From Cloeon dipterum (lineage: Eukaryota > Arthropoda > Insecta > Ephemeroptera > Baetidae): a stretch of DNA of 64,000 nucleotides. This document shows, in pieces, positions 1-13,463 of this stretch. A program made the position numbers and the translations under genes. The stretch is taken from contig NC_088789.1 in assembly GCF_949628265.1 (NCBI RefSeq), forward strand, positions 1,984,001 through 2,048,000, given 5' to 3'. The notes under the pieces are model-generated. The model was given only the letters and a program-made list of their open reading frames with translations, was not told the DNA's origin and did not search any database. How positions within the stretch are numbered: the first letter of the stretch is position 1; every line of letters begins with the position of its first letter.

Positions 1-3000
1 AGACAATAGCGTCTCAAAGTTTGTAGCAAGTGTCTACAACAATAAGCTGTGCAATACCTACAAAAGACATGTATGTGTGCGCAACGGAAAATGAGACCGC
101 ATTTCATCATTTGTATGAGTGTTGATTGTGAGCTGGAGGGTTCAAGAGCAAATTTTATATATTCAAATCCACCAGTAGTTTCTTCCGATTTTAATGATCT
201 TGCGCTTTTTCTAGAATAATTTCTTTAGACTTGCTGAAAACAAAAATCAGTCCAGCCATTTTCCGTACAAACATCGGAAAATTTTTTTGGATTTAAATAA
301 AGTGGTTTTTCACGATTCTACGAAGATTGGCTAAATCGATTTTGGTTTTCAGCACGTCAAATGAAAACAAATTAAGAGAAGAATGTAGAGTGTCACAGCG
401 AAAGTGCCTTAAAATCGAAATTCTACGATGGCATCATTTGTTAATTGGAGGCTTCGAACACTTAAGGGCTGACCCAACTGGCGAATTGCGGTATTTATAG
501 AATTGGTTCACTTTCGTTTATAATCTTGATGAGGGTAGTTAGGGAAATTCTGTTGATTCAGCAGCTATGTTATCAGGAAGAAGTTTCAAGAGAGATCGAG
601 CTATGTGTTTTTGAGCTTAATTCTTGATTGCGCAAGCAGAGAGCCAGAACTTTGCGTCTGTTGAACACGTCAAAATTGAAAGCAATTGCTAAAGTTTCAA
701 AGCTGAAAAGTCATTACAATGTATATAAAGTTGGGAAATCGACAACGCGGAAGCGCATATTACATTTCTTCCTGCAAAGGACAATATCGTGTGTGCAATA
801 TTGCTAATGGCGTCGATTTCGCGGCACATTAAACTCATCAATCAAGGACTAATTCATTATATTGCATGCCCTTTATTATTAATATCGCGCGGCGTCGGCG
901 TTATCAACCCCCGACGCGCGCGTTCGTCGTCATTTTTCACGTGTTCGGTCAACACGTCATGACCGCGTTCGCAGGACGTTGGCCGAACACCAAAAATACG
1001 CGCCGCCAGGTGCGGTCGCGGTGAACAAAGTCCGCGGAAACCGATTCGGCTGTTCAAACAACGCAGCCGTTTGGCACGGGAGGCGGACGCTGGCTGCGCG
1101 CGGAATACACATCGTTCCATGGATAAATTAATTAAAGCGAATTCCACAGTAACTCGACTGGACTCTAAGCGAACGAAGACAATCAGACAAGACAGTAAAT
1201 TCCAGGCCCCTCCCAGTGAATGTGTGTGCTTAAGACCGCATCGAATCCCTTTTCTGTGGCGAAGGCCACCAAACACAAACTCATTTAACCCTTTTCCGGA
1301 GGCGAGGGATATATTGAGTGTCGCTCACTCACTCACTCACTGCCGGCTGGGGGTCGAACCAAGGCCCTTTTTGTGATCAGACGGGGTTGGATGGATTTTG
1401 CGTTATTTCTCTTCCTCTATCGGGGAGTCACGCCGCCCGATGTTTGACTGTTTGACAGGCAGCGAAGAGGAAGGCAGGTGCATCCGCGAATTTAATTAAT
1501 GACAGCTAGCGTACTCGATTTCGGGGGACCCTGTCTGTCGGTGCCCTCAGGTGCGATTTCGCCGATTTGCAATTCGCTCACGTGCCCCGGCTGTATTGAG
1601 TTTGTAAACACACTCGCGCTGCCTCGTGCATTTCTAATGAGGCTCTCGCGCAGTTTTTTTTCTGCGCGCGATGGATCGTCTGGCTTCTCAGCGAGAATCT
1701 TAATCGTAGGCGTGCGGTAGGAATTTTCCTGAAAATTGCAGACGGTCGCGCCCCGTGCCAAGGTATTTACGTGGGAAAATCGCGAGTAGAAAAGGGTTTG
1801 CGCTTTTGATTTTGCACTATCTCCGTTACAATTGACGGTCGTAAAACACGCTAGCTGGCAGACGAATAATCGATTTCGATCACTTGTTGAATGAAAAACT
1901 TCGTGACTTTGACCATTTAGGGAGATAATCAAACACGTAGTTGCTTCGTCAGGAAAGGAGGGGATTTATAAATGAAAATCTTTGCTTTCGTAACATAATA
2001 TGCAAATTACATATGATTATTATTCAAGTACGCATAGAAGAATATGATGAAATTGGAAGAGAAAAAAGGAGGTTGAAACTAAGAAATAGAAGATCTTACC
2101 CAATGCATTTTAATATGCACTTTTAGAATAAATAAACAATGTGAGTTTTTTCAAAGGGAGTTTAGGTTGAGTACTGCTGATGCCTATAGTTGGAAGAGTT
2201 GGAATTTCTAGATTATTATTTTGTCTGAGCGCCATTTTGCGTTTTGACATTAAATGAGCACGAATTATAAATTTTTAAGACTTTAGAGCCACACAAAAAA
2301 CAGTTTTTTGGAACCAAAACCATCTAAAATTGAATAGAAGTCGTTGAGAATCGCATTTGGACATCAAACACTTGTATTTTGTTCTTTTTATTTATTTTAT
2401 TTCATGTCGGTATCAAATGTCAGCACATTTGATGTTTATTTGACAACCTATAATAATAGATTATTAAGCCTTTGTTTTAATGGATTTCAGGCTTATGCGT
2501 AACTTAATTTGATTAAAAAATAATTGCAAAAATGTCTAACTTTTTGGATTAATCAAGCCACTATAATCAAGGAAAATATCGGCACTCTAGAGCTCATTTT
2601 ACACATGAAAAAACACCTTAAATCGTCTAAATTTTCTCAAAAACTGTCTTAGAATCATGTGAAAACCCGTGTCTTAAAATGTCGTCTTTTTCTTGGAAAT
2701 TCCCATCCCCACTGATGAGGTCTGAGAAGTCGAAACACGCTGCACCGCATAAATGGGAACGTGTGTGATGCGAATTTTTCTTCATCCATCCGTTTTTATC
2801 AGAGGAGCCAATTAAGAGTCTGGCATATATAAATGTATTCATCTTTCACCATGTAAATGTAAAGTGGAGCAATGTGACTCACAAAGAAGACACGTGGAGA
2901 TATATTTTACCATAAAAATTGAGATTCGAGAGTGTGATGGCTTTTTTCAACAATAATATGCAAAAGTTTTGAAAGCTCCAATGATTATTCTATTTTCACT

Positions 3001-5586
3001 ATAATTCCAAGAATGCCTCTATAAGACTCTGATCATAAACTCATTTATTCAATCCCGATGCCACATGAATGGGCCCCAATTTGCCGGAAAAATAAAACTT
3101 TATGACTCGGAATAAGTAAAGGTACGTAAGTAAACGTAATCCCTTGGATATAGCTAAAGTTATGGAGCCTGTGAAGCATCTGATCCCAATAAAAGCAACT
3201 TTTTGCCATCGTTTATCACTGATATATCATCAGAAACTTTCTAACAAGCTCTGAGAGTCTTGCAAATCAATTTTAATGTGATGCGGAGCGCCAATTTGCG
3301 TTGGAGATGAAGAAATGCGAGCAAGCTTCTGCGCGTTGATATTTTTTTCAGATTTATTTTCAGCATTAACAGGAAACATAGCAGAGCCACTGAATGTACT
3401 ATTATGTAAATGCGATTGTAAACAAAAATAAAAAATCGTGCATACTTTTGGTGGAAAGAAAATCGCACACGAATTTTCTTTGCTTCTATACGCGGGCTTA
3501 AACTTTTAAATCGCGTCGCTGGCAGTCCCGCATTTTTTTAAATTCAAGGCCAGTTCAACGCTATCCCATGATCGTAAATATCGGAACAAATGGGTCTGGC
3601 TAAAATAAACTGTCACGTGAACACATACGTGCTTCAGGTGCAATGGGTCGGTTAGAAGTTTTCAATTTACCTGATGCGCTTTAATAGCGGGCGCGCACGA
3701 ACAATCGCAATAATTGGGGCTCATTATCCGCGAGATTTATGAAAATGGCGCGAGTATACGGGCGCCACCGATCAAAACGAGCGTGCGACGCTGCAATAAT
3801 TATGCACATCTCATTGAACCACTCAGATAGATGCAAATGCCTGCACCAGACTCATTAACTTCATTTATATCGCCCATGTTGCGCAATTTCATGAATAGAT
3901 TTATGCGCATGCCGCCACCGTTCTTTTTTTCTGCGAGTTGTCACGCTTGATCTCTCTTAATTTGATTTGGAGCTTTCAGCTCGTCCGCCTCGGATAATTG
4001 TATTAATTCCCTGGGGAGCCGGCTTCCCTTTCGGACGTTCTCGGCCAGATGCTTTTTGCTTTTCCTGAAGGGTCTGTTTCGGTCCTAAGTTGTTCCACTT
4101 CTACTTTCCTTGCTTTTCGATTGTTTATTGATTTTTACGCATAAAAGACTCCTTTGAAAAAGTTTGCCGGCTTTAATTAAAATAAATAAAATTTCCAAAA
4201 CCTCCCTTCAGAAACAGAACAAACTTGAGAAGGGAAGGGCACATTTATTTTAACTCATCCTTTATGAAAAAATTCATTTTTAGAACCGAGAGGCTCTAAT
4301 TTTCTGCTTGATTAAAATTCTTCAAGCGTCTCTTTGATAATGACATTCCGCGCGGGGACATTGAGGATTCCGCCTGAAAAAGGCAATGCGGAATTTCTTT
4401 TGCGCATCGAGTATTGGTGCGAGAGATTTTAATAACGTGTCATTCTTGCGGAATCATTCGACAAAAGTTTTTTTTAGTGTTTAGCAAAATAAGTAGGGCA
4501 TCCGGGTCAAATAAACTTGTAGTTTGCAAATTGGCTTGTCTGCGTCGCTTGTCATTGACTGATTGCTCGGGCGAGCGGGCTGCCTGCTAATGGAACATCA
4601 GGGGTACAATTTCGCATGCACTCCTTTCCTGCAGCATCTCCCGTCTCCCGTCTCGTGTTCTGATAGAAACATTTCGTTTCCTTGAACAAAGAGACGGAGA
4701 GAAAGCCAATGTCTGACCTTTGGCATTGAACGAATTGCTCGTCGGGTAATTTTAAAGTTGCTGACTTTTTTTAAACATTGTCTCTTTGAATTTTGAAAGG
4801 CTCCGCAGACGTCACTTATTAAAAGTTTCCCTTTTCGTAAAACTTCACCTAATTTAGACAGTGATACGAATTAATTTTGTAAAAGTTTCCCGTCAGCGGA
4901 AATACGTGGCAGAAGCCGCGATAAAATTTAATTTCGCCCATATTTCTTTCTTCGGCTAAACGAGTAGTAAGCGCCTTTCAAACTTCCGTGAAAGGAGCAA
5001 CGCTTGGATTTGATATATGAGAGGAAAATTACGATTTTCCTCGGCACGTACGCCGCAAGGTACGCTGCGAGAGTAATTGTTTGGCACACACTTCACTTGA
5101 ACTTAAAAGATATACTGCGGTCCTGAGTTTCTCAACAAAAGGAATCCCGGCAATCTCTCCGCACCGCTTTTGGTCTCTGGCTTCTGACGCGACCCTTGTG
5201 AGAGAGAGTGTTTGTGGCACGCGCGCTCAACCTTTTTCTATCGCATCACCATTAAGAGATCGTAAATTTTCTGCAACATTTCGAGACTCGTAAAAGTGCA
5301 CGCCTGCCTCGTCGGCTTTAATTAAACAATGGGCCGTTTTGGCATTGTTACCGGTAGTAAAGGAAGTGTCGTCGAGTTCTAATTGGAAAAGGGTAATATG
5401 TGTATACATATATAACACATGCGAGAGCAGGGCTAACGAGCAAACAAAAGACACACACGGTATGTATAGCGGTAGCACGTTCAAGGATACGCAAATTGAG
5501 AAATGAATTTAGATGGCTTCCAAATTTAGACTCTTGCTCCGAAATGCTGTTCAGCGCGGAATTTTAAAGCAGCATTCCGCGTCGAG
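1..5586. other. Gene-free AT-rich DNA
   Basis: I found no supportable exon on either strand. Open frames here are short, have low-complexity translations and show no recognisable domain. A CpG-rich patch lies at about 880-1110 and a short CACT tandem run near 1320-1340. A dispersed repeat copy sits at 165-365. The stretch could be intergenic, or an intron of the minus-strand GPCR gene whose 3' exons are missing from the window. Confidence 0.6.
165..365 (+). repeat. Dispersed repeat family Rep5, copy 1
   Basis: This stretch resembles 45830-46012 in the same orientation. Shared blocks include a CCAGCCATT..CCGTA segment, a run of T after a TCGGA motif, and a CGATTTTGGTTTTCAGCAC-like end. Divergence is considerable, so this is an old interspersed repeat. 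No coding capacity is visible. Confidence 0.45.
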
Positions 5587-5973
5587 TTAAAGAGGATTGA
5601 TACAGCAGAAGCCTGGAAAACGCTTGTTCCCAATGCATGAATTCATCCCTTAGGATTCAGTTGAAGCCAAAATTGACCTGCATAGCAGTGTAAATATTTT
5701 AGAAGAGTGTCTGCAAATGGTGAGGACTGTCTCCTTACTTGAAATATTATTTTATTTCAAAACAAAACGTTTCCCTAAAAGACTGTTGGACAGATCTCGC
5801 CGAGAGGAATCAAAATCTGTCAAATGCTGGAAATTTTGGAGAAAATTTGATTTTTTTGAGTTTTTACTGCTGCAAGGTCCTTTTTTATCGTTACAAATTG
5901 TAGAATAAATTTTTTTATAAACTGCCTATTGCATCCACCAATTTTCATCTGTTGCCCTGTATCAATCCACTTT
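5587..5973 (+). repeat. Dispersed repeat Rep1, copy A
   Basis: About 390 bp, sharing blocks with 8186-8455 and 13464-13866 (both inverted) and with 18889-21230 (same orientation, interrupted). Diagnostic blocks in order are TTAAAGAGGATTG, CATCCCTTAGGATTCAG, GACTGTCTCC, TTGGACAGATCTCG, GGAAATTTTGGAGAAAAT and the end GCCCTGTATCAATCC. No ORF is conserved between copies, so it is a non-coding element such as a SINE, a MITE or a 3' fragment of a larger element. Confidence 0.7.
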
Positions 5974-8185
5974 GACGTTCTTTAAGATGCGCAGAAACAG
6001 AAACGAAAATAGATCCAAGAGAGGGAATTGCCTTTGTTTTTCAAGCCTTTGTCCTTACATACGACTGGAAAGAAATAATAGCGCGGCATCGTGCGTATTT
6101 TAGCGGAAACCCTTTACACAATGACTTTGGCGAAATTACTCCAAAAGCCAGCCTCTTTTTTATGTTGCCCTTTCTGGGTGGCTTAGGACCGAAATAAAAA
6201 AAAGCGTCGGGCCGTATATGAAGCGGCAAGAGTGAGCAAATAAAACGTGGCAATCAATCACCGAGGCGAATCAGTTTCACTCCCCCGCACACCACGCGGG
6301 ACAGACGCTGCGAAAGGGTGCCGCGGGGCAAAAAAAAAAAAAAAAAAATGGGCCGGCGATGAATGAATGGAAATAGGCGCAAGAAAACGTGCGTGTGCGC
6401 CTGATAAATGCCGGCGAGGCGTCTCTTGATGCGCGCCCTTTTGTTTGCTGAGCTGCACACGCGGATAAATAAGCGCAATAGATTAATCACGAGGGGGTTG
6501 TTGCGAGTGAGAGTCAATTTAATTAGCACAGTAGCCTCAAGGCCGGCTTAATTCATTAATTAATGGCACGCGCAATTTACTCTAGGAACGCGCAGAGGCT
6601 GATTGCGAAAAGGCGACACAATTCTGCAACGGCGCACAATTAATGGAGTTGCGAAGCGCTGCCGGTCGAGCTGCTGGGGTGCGGCTGCTTTATTGGGTTA
6701 GGGCTGCACGGTGCGAAGTTAAAGGGCTAACGCAATAAAGTCGCAAGGTGTAAAGCTGATGGTCTGTGTCGAACCAAGTCAATTTAGCCTAAATTCCTTT
6801 CACACCAAGCCAAAACAACGAATCAATAGCCCTATAGACACACACCTTCGCAGCAGGTGATGAAACGGCAGCTGCCTCGTGTTGGTCAATGATTTCGGAT
6901 TTTATGGGAAGTTAAATGGGCACGTTTTTATGAAAAAAAATAATCATTCACTGATAAAAATGCCATTCAAATTCATTGAAAAGGAATTAATCAAAATGAA
7001 CTGGTTTGTAATTGGACGTGCATGACGTCAATTCGTGAAATCGATCAGTCTCGGTCGCTATCATGAATGGAGACAAAAGGAAAATAATTGTTTGGGCGAA
7101 TGTTTCATACAAAGTGGAAAATGTCTCTCGAGAGAAATTAAATTAAAATGGAAAAGGGTGTGAAGATAAAGTTTTATTAAGTAAACCTTTTGAGCGTGGC
7201 AAATATTGACATTATGCCATCTGGTAGCGAGCGCTCTCTGCAGTCGAGCAGGTTTTAAAGTGCTTATCAAAAACACATTTTGTGACATGCTCGTTCATCT
7301 ATATGAAATTTCCGCGCCAGTTAATATCAAACTTGACTTTGCACCAAGCTAATTCCGGGAAAGCTTGAACTTTGCTTCCGTCGTCGTAGAAGTATGACAA
7401 ACTCGTGCTGACAGCAGCACGCTTTCGGCGTATTTTTCCAACTATAGCACACTCCCAGACACGCGAGTTGCGTAACCACGCAACCCTAAAGGGACACTAT
7501 TGAGGAGGAAAACCAAATCACGGACAGTAAGGAGAATGCGTCTCGTAAAACACTCGATTAATTTTTACAATTTGCGAGAAAAATCCGAAACTCAGTCGAG
7601 GGAAGTGGCTGAGGAGGTGTTAGTGCACGAGTCGGCGGCGTGACGATATTGCGATGGTAAGGTCTGGTTCAGTGAACCCATTTGGGGTAGGTAACGGGGC
7701 TGTACGGGGGTGAGTAGGCGAGAGTTAAGTAAGCGTGCAAATGGCCCCGAGACCAGCGCCCGTCTTTTTCCAATCTGAGCGCGCGCGAAACTCCCCGGAG
7801 ACGAGACCTTTGCCACGAGAAAGGCTCGGAATCACCCCCGCGCCATTAAGGTGGCGCAATTTTTGAACACCGCGCCCGTTTAGACACATTTCGTGCGGGA
7901 AATAAACGAGGCCGCCGCCGCCGCCGTCACTAGTGCAACAGGTCACACAGCAGATTTGACCCGTATCCAATCACCTGTGCGCTCGTTACGTAATTGCAGC
8001 CCTCGACGGGTAGTTTTTCAGGGACAGAAAATGGGCGAAGATGCTCCAATACAATCAGCAGCAGGCGAACAGGAAAAGAGGATTAATTTCCTCGGGCGCC
8101 GCCTTTTTTGGCTTCTCCCATTGTTGTTGGAAGGTATATTCGCTATACAACATTTTAGCCTAATTCACAAAATGCTAAAAGCGGA
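5974..8185. other. Gene-free spacer
   Basis: I see no supported gene. There is a 19-nt poly-A run near 6330-6348 and a CpG-rich stretch around 6250-6700. A frame at 7893-8192 opens with a GCC-repeat alanine run and looks like chance. Confidence 0.55.
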
Positions 8186-8455
8186 TGATTGATACAGGGT
8201 GATATTTGAAAATTATTTGAATTGGTGGATGCAACAAACAATCTGTTCTACAATTTGCAATAATAATAATAAAGGACCTTGCTCAAATTTTTCAAATTTT
8301 CTCCAAAATGTACCACATTTTCTAGGCAGATTTCGATTCCTTTCCAACAGCATATGCAACCTTTTAGGGAAACTCTTTGTTTTGAATTAAAATCAGATTT
8401 CAAATAAGGAGACAGTCTTCACTATTTCTGTCTGCCAACTTTGCAGACACTTTCA
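8186..8455 (-). repeat. Dispersed repeat Rep1, copy B
   Basis: Inverted relative to copy A. It starts at GATACAGGGT (the reverse complement of the family's GCCCTGTATC end), passes through ATTTTCTCCAAAA and GCAGATTTCGATTCC, and ends after GGAGACAGTC near 8420 with a more diverged tail. It lacks the distal TTAAAGAGG block and so appears truncated. The retrotransposon-like fragment at 8482-8577 starts about 26 bp beyond it. Confidence 0.65.
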
Positions 8456-8481
8456 TAAAAAAATTTACAGGGTGTTATTCT

Positions 8482-8577
8482 TTCAGGGTGGTGAAGTCGT
8501 GGAACGACCTGCCACCCGAGCTCAAGAATTGCACTGCGGCCGAGTTTTCCTCCTTGTGCAAAAAGCATCAGTGGTAA
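8482..8577 (+). pseudogene. Fragment of a non-LTR retrotransposon ORF C-terminus
   Basis: A 31-codon open stretch ending in TAA reads FRVVKSWNDLPPELKN followed by a short tail ending KKHQW. The pattern R-V-V-x-x-W-N-x-L-P-x-E is the usual C-terminal tail after the reverse transcriptase domain of many non-LTR retrotransposons. No reverse transcriptase catalytic motif is found upstream, so this is a 5'-truncated, dead remnant, which is how such elements commonly insert. The tract upstream resembles a 3' splice site (TTCTTTCAG), so a host exon containing this domain is a less likely alternative. Confidence 0.5.
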
Positions 8578-10648
8578 ATTTCTAGCGCTCGATAAGTGAT
8601 TTTTACTAATTTAATTGCAGATCAGTGTGACGAGAGATTACCTTGTTAATCGTAATAATTCTGATTTTCATATTTTTTTCTCTATGCTGAACCTATTTTA
8701 CGACAATACTTTCGTGACTTTCAATTGCAGTATATTTTGTTTTATTTTATAATTAAAATTGTTATTATATAGAGCTGGGTTTTTGGACTATTTGGAAATT
8801 CCGAGGCTGAAATGATGATGCAAGAGGAAGAATCAATTAACAGAGAGGAAACAATCAGTGTCAAGCGAAATCGTAATCCACTTTAGAGGTTCTGGTTCTT
8901 TCCTAAAAGCATCCCCTTCTTCTTCTTTTGTCAGATTAAATTTAATATCACGTTTCACCAATAAAAATTGGCTGGCAGCTTTATTAATCCGAGACTGGAA
9001 CATTCTTAAAATGGGTCTAAATCGAATAAAATTAACCGATGTGGAATATTCACATCTCTTGGTGAAAAAGCCGCACTTCATCATTTTCCAAAAACCAATA
9101 TAGTCAGTGAATTAATTTTTTAACCTCTACTTTTAACAGAGAATCTGTAGAAAATTTGGAAAATATCGTATATAGTCGATATACCTGTTAAGTTAGATCA
9201 AAATAAATTTATAATGCAGGCAAAGGTAAACATTTCGGCACTGTATTATTTATCCAATCGGAAAATGGCCAATGAAAATAAATTACATCAAATTCTAGCG
9301 GTTTTTGTTCTGGGAAAGCTGTAATCAAGCTAATGAATTTGACCAACGAGGTGTACATAGACACAAAACTTTCAGCGTATTTTCGCTTGCCTCATCAGCT
9401 GCGAATAGGGAAACGACTGTGCACTCTGTGCAGGTGGACACACACACACACGCAGGCCCGTTCACCCGCGCTGTCTGAAGGGTACTCTAGATTGAGACAC
9501 TCATTCATCACATCGACCGTCTGCTCTCGTCTGGCAGCGCAAAATTGTAATTTCGCCGGGACGACAACGCGTCTGCCGGCTGCATTATAGATCAAAACTC
9601 AATCGGCCAAGTTGCGCAATCACGCAACTTGCGCCAGGAATAAAAACGTGAAAGAAACGCAAGGTGGTGGGCCGAGGGCAAACACACTTAACTTTTCCAG
9701 TCGGCACAAATATGTCTCTTTCCGACTTTTAATTTCTGTTTTCATTCAAGGAGGGGGTGCACCACGCTGGAATGCTCACCTCGTAATTTAACGTAAACGT
9801 TTGTTCCTTCCCCTCCCTCCGCATGCAAATGAGGACGCCTAATGGACACGGGCATGCGAATCTAAAACTTGGCCCTCCGAAGGAAGTTAATTAAGGGGTG
9901 GATTTAGATTCGTTCACATAGAGGCGCGCGTGTGGTGCGATCCCCCATGATTTTTTTGGCATGGCCGTGACGCCGGGCAATCTCCAAGGACCATCACGTC
10001 GTAAAAGAAAAACGAAACCAACCCCCTTTCACCACCGGCGAAAAAATACATAATATAAAATATATATATGCCCGGCGACCGCAGAAATCTGCGTCGTCGA
10101 TGCATTTTCCAATAGCGTGGAACCCTTCTTGTCTAGCGCACTGAACATTCCCAAGCAAGTTGATCCGCGTCCACTTTTGTCCTTGCAACAAAGGCAGGGG
10201 ATGCGTGTTCATCAGACAGGCGAGAGGAAGCATACATCAGATTCTCAAGCGGCTTTTGATTGCAGAGATACAGTACAACACTAAACTACGCAGCAGGGAT
10301 TTAACTGATCGATTGTAATTGTTCGAAACGTTCCGTTTCAAACACGAAACGCGTAATATAAACACGAGTCGTATTGTGTCTTTGAAACTGACCCATGAGT
10401 GTAAACGGGGGGTTGCTTTGTTTGTTATTACACATACATTTTATTGTTTGCCTGATAAACCAACAACGTGTTAATGCTGATAAACTGCTGCGATTTAATC
10501 ATTCAATAGAGTTTCAAAACAAATGAAACAAAACAATAAAAGAGTTTTAGGTAATTTGAAATATTAAACTCTCCGCAATAACGGACATTTTTTATTTATC
10601 CATCGGGGAAAGTCATAATTTTTAGAGCAATTTTTGATATAAATTTCA
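8578..10648. other. Gene-free spacer
   Basis: No supported gene. It contains a short CA dinucleotide run near 9430-9450. Frames on both strands around 9333-9600 and 9914-10233 lack domains and plausible splice structure. Confidence 0.55.
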
Positions 10649-10983
10649 ACGTCTTTGACGTAGTTTCTAGGCACACTAATCGATTCTTGAAGGTCGACCA
10701 GAAGGTCTAATGCGACGTGCGAACTTTTTTCCCCGCCAAAACAATATGAATGCGAGAACTGCGGATGCGCCAGAGCTGGTTTGAGCACTTGCAGAGAGTG
10801 AATGACTTAGTCAGATCCAGCCAGCACTAACGCATGCGCAGTTCCCGCATTCATATTGTTTTGGTGGAAAAAAAGTTCGCACGTTGCGCTGGACTTTTTG
10901 ATCGGAAAAAATCCACTTTACCTAATTCGACCCTCAAAAATCGATTGGTGTGCTCAGAAACTTTGTCAGAGACGGTCTTTAAA
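10649..10983. repeat. Palindromic non-autonomous DNA element Rep2, copy 1
   Basis: A foldback element. The left arm begins ACGTCTTTGACG, continues with AATCGATTCTTGA and GCGACGTGCGAAC, and the right arm repeats these in inverted order, ending at GACGGTCTTTAAA. Arms are about 150 bp around a short centre that contains GAGCACTTGCAGAGAG. There is no ORF for a transposase. It belongs to a family with copies at 15475-15861, 49871-50239 and 59314-59462. This is typical of a MITE mobilised in trans. Confidence 0.75.
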
Positions 10984-13463
10984 GCGCAAAAAATCACAAT
11001 TGATGCAAAATCATGAGTCTTTGAATGAAATAAGACCAGCTTTTGTGTTTCAACTCGAGGTTTTTTATGTCTGCTTCTATATACAAAGAGTTAAATTAAA
11101 ATTTAATTACAAAGTGCACAACAAATTCTATTTTGTATTGTGCTACAAATGAGAATGGAGTAAAAAGAATTTCATTATATTTCATTTAGCTTGCTTTTCC
11201 CTTGAATTGCGCGAAAAACTACTGTGCTATAAACGCACCCTCGAGTGTCAACAACCTGTAAATTTAAAATTTGTGCCAGCTAGCTTCTTTCAAAAAGTTT
11301 AATTATTTATTCAGACGGTTCAAGAATCTTAATTATTCCTTCTGAGGAAAAGCGAGACGCAGTTTCTCACCGAGAACGCAAAACAAGGTAGAGATTCAGC
11401 CAACGATCGTGTGAGGCAGCAAACTTTTGATGAAACTTTGCAACGCGCGACGTGTTTAAGAGGAGGCGGCTTCCTCCGTCTTGATTTAATTTGACAAATA
11501 CTCTGAATTAGCTAAGATTTTGCCGTCGGCGTAAAAGCTGTGCTTTTTTGACTCTCGAAGGGAGGTGACTGCTCGCAGCGAAACAATTATGAGCGGTTAA
11601 AAGTTTAGATGATGAGGCGCAGAAAACGGCACACATTACAAAGGGGGCAAAAAAGTTGCTTCTCTCACCGAGGGCTGCCTCGCGTCTGCAGTTGACGAGA
11701 TGAATGGCCTGGTGATAAATTTCATCCCCTGTGAGCCCGCCGCCGAAGGGTTTTGTCGCGAAAAATGCAGCCTTACTGCTTATACATATATCATCGGCGC
11801 CAGGCAATTTTTCATCTTCGCACGGATATAATATGAAATTAGATACTTGTTATGCGCCTCTTTTCAATTTATATACCCTTGCGCGTGGCGCCTAATATAT
11901 AATATTCCCGAGTGTGCACGCCCCGGGCTTTATTTTCGACAAGTCAGCCAAGCGGAATCAAATTAACTCGGCAACTGTTGTGCTCTTGGCAGAAAGTTAT
12001 GTTACAGTGCAACATAATTTGGCGATAATGCAGCTTGGGGTGGGCGACGGGCCAATTTATTTGCACCCGACCGTCTTTCCGCCTTCCCAAAGAAAAAGCA
12101 GGGAGAAAGAAACTTTTTTCAAAGTTTGGCGATAAATTTTGCCGCCAGAAAAAAAAGGAATCCAAAAAGCCACTAAATAGATGATATGATCTCGCGTCTA
12201 CTCACGTCAGCAAAAAAGTGCCGGCTGCGGATGAATGTTAAATTTGCATCCAATATTATTCGCATGGGCAATACGGAGCTGGCGGGCTGCCACGAACGGG
12301 GCTATTGTCTTTGTCTGTCGGCCCAGGAAGTGGGTTCAGCCAAAACCGTAATTTTTGGGTAATGAAGCATTGAAGCCGGATAAATGAACCTACTAATTGC
12401 AGCAAAAAGCATTAGGTTGACCCTGTTGGAGACAAGTTCGCTGCAAATCCACGATCGTAAAGTTTCACAACTCGTGCGCGCAAAAAGCTTTTGGCTATCT
12501 CAGCAGGGTGTTGCGGGCAACTTTTAATCCGGCCACGTGGAAGCAGCCTTGATTTTCATTCCAAAACAATTTTCTCGGTGATGAAGAAATTTGCATGCCG
12601 AATTGCTTCTGTGAAAAGTCTGACACACTTCTGATGCAGCTCCTGAGTAATTTTCTTGAATAAATAACAAAGTATTGATTAACTAAGGATTCTGACGTTT
12701 TAATTAAAAATCTAACTGCCCAATAAAATTATTTCAGCATAGCGTAAACCAAACAAAAAAGAGCTCACCTGTTGTAAATTTTTAGCGTTTCCATGTTGTA
12801 TAAACTACGTCGCCCCAGGCGGCTAAATGAAGCTTTCGTATATTTTCTTTTTCCCTTGTTTGCATATTCGTGTATTTCGCTCGAAAAACGAGTGTAGCAA
12901 CAAAAAATTCAAATGCGCTCAAAGGCCTAGAAATCCCTGCGTGTAAAAGGCCAACAAAATTAAGTTTTTGCTATTTTTGCGTTCGGTCTTTTACGACTCC
13001 CAAAAGGCGAACTAACCCATTCACGTGAAAATATATGGGCGGCAACGAAAAGCACATGCCACTCTAGGATTTAAATTTGCTTCAAAAGAAAATTCGTATC
13101 AATTTAGCCTAATGCGAGCCATTAAAGAGCAATGAATAGTCGTGAAAGGCATTACCAATCTACAACACAATAAATTACACTTATCTTGCAGCCTTTACTT
13201 CTCACGGAAACAACTTGTGTACGAGTCCAAATCAATTCTTTAACTGATCCTGTCAACCTAGCATGTTATTTTGCAATTTTTCCAAATTATTTTTGGTGAA
13301 ACAAAAATTAGCATATTTGGCGAACTTCAGAGGATCATTTTTTATTTTCTTCTGGAAATACCGAGCTCCATAAAATATTCCATTTGGCAAACTGCGATAA
13401 TAAAAAGAAGCAAATAAAACGATATCAAATCAATAGGGGACACCGTCATGTGGGATGCTTTGG
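10984..13463. other. Gene-free spacer
   Basis: No supported coding exon. The minus-strand frame at 11508-11807 and the overlapping frames at 11914-12165 have no domain, no good splice sites and do not match GPCR TM4-TM7. The missing receptor exons are therefore not here. Confidence 0.5.

Noticed and set aside
1346-1372. Sequence resembling a tRNA T-loop (GGGGTCGAACC)
   Set aside because: No matching acceptor, D-arm or anticodon arm could be paired around it.
857-1376. Overlapping open frames of 101-139 codons on both strands
   Set aside because: Produced by the CpG-rich patch; no domain, no splice signals and no hydrophobic or repeat structure.
7893-8192. Plus-strand 99-codon frame with an alanine run and a hydrophobic segment
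   Set aside because: The alanines come from a GCC repeat and the 3' end runs into a repeat copy; no homology recognised.
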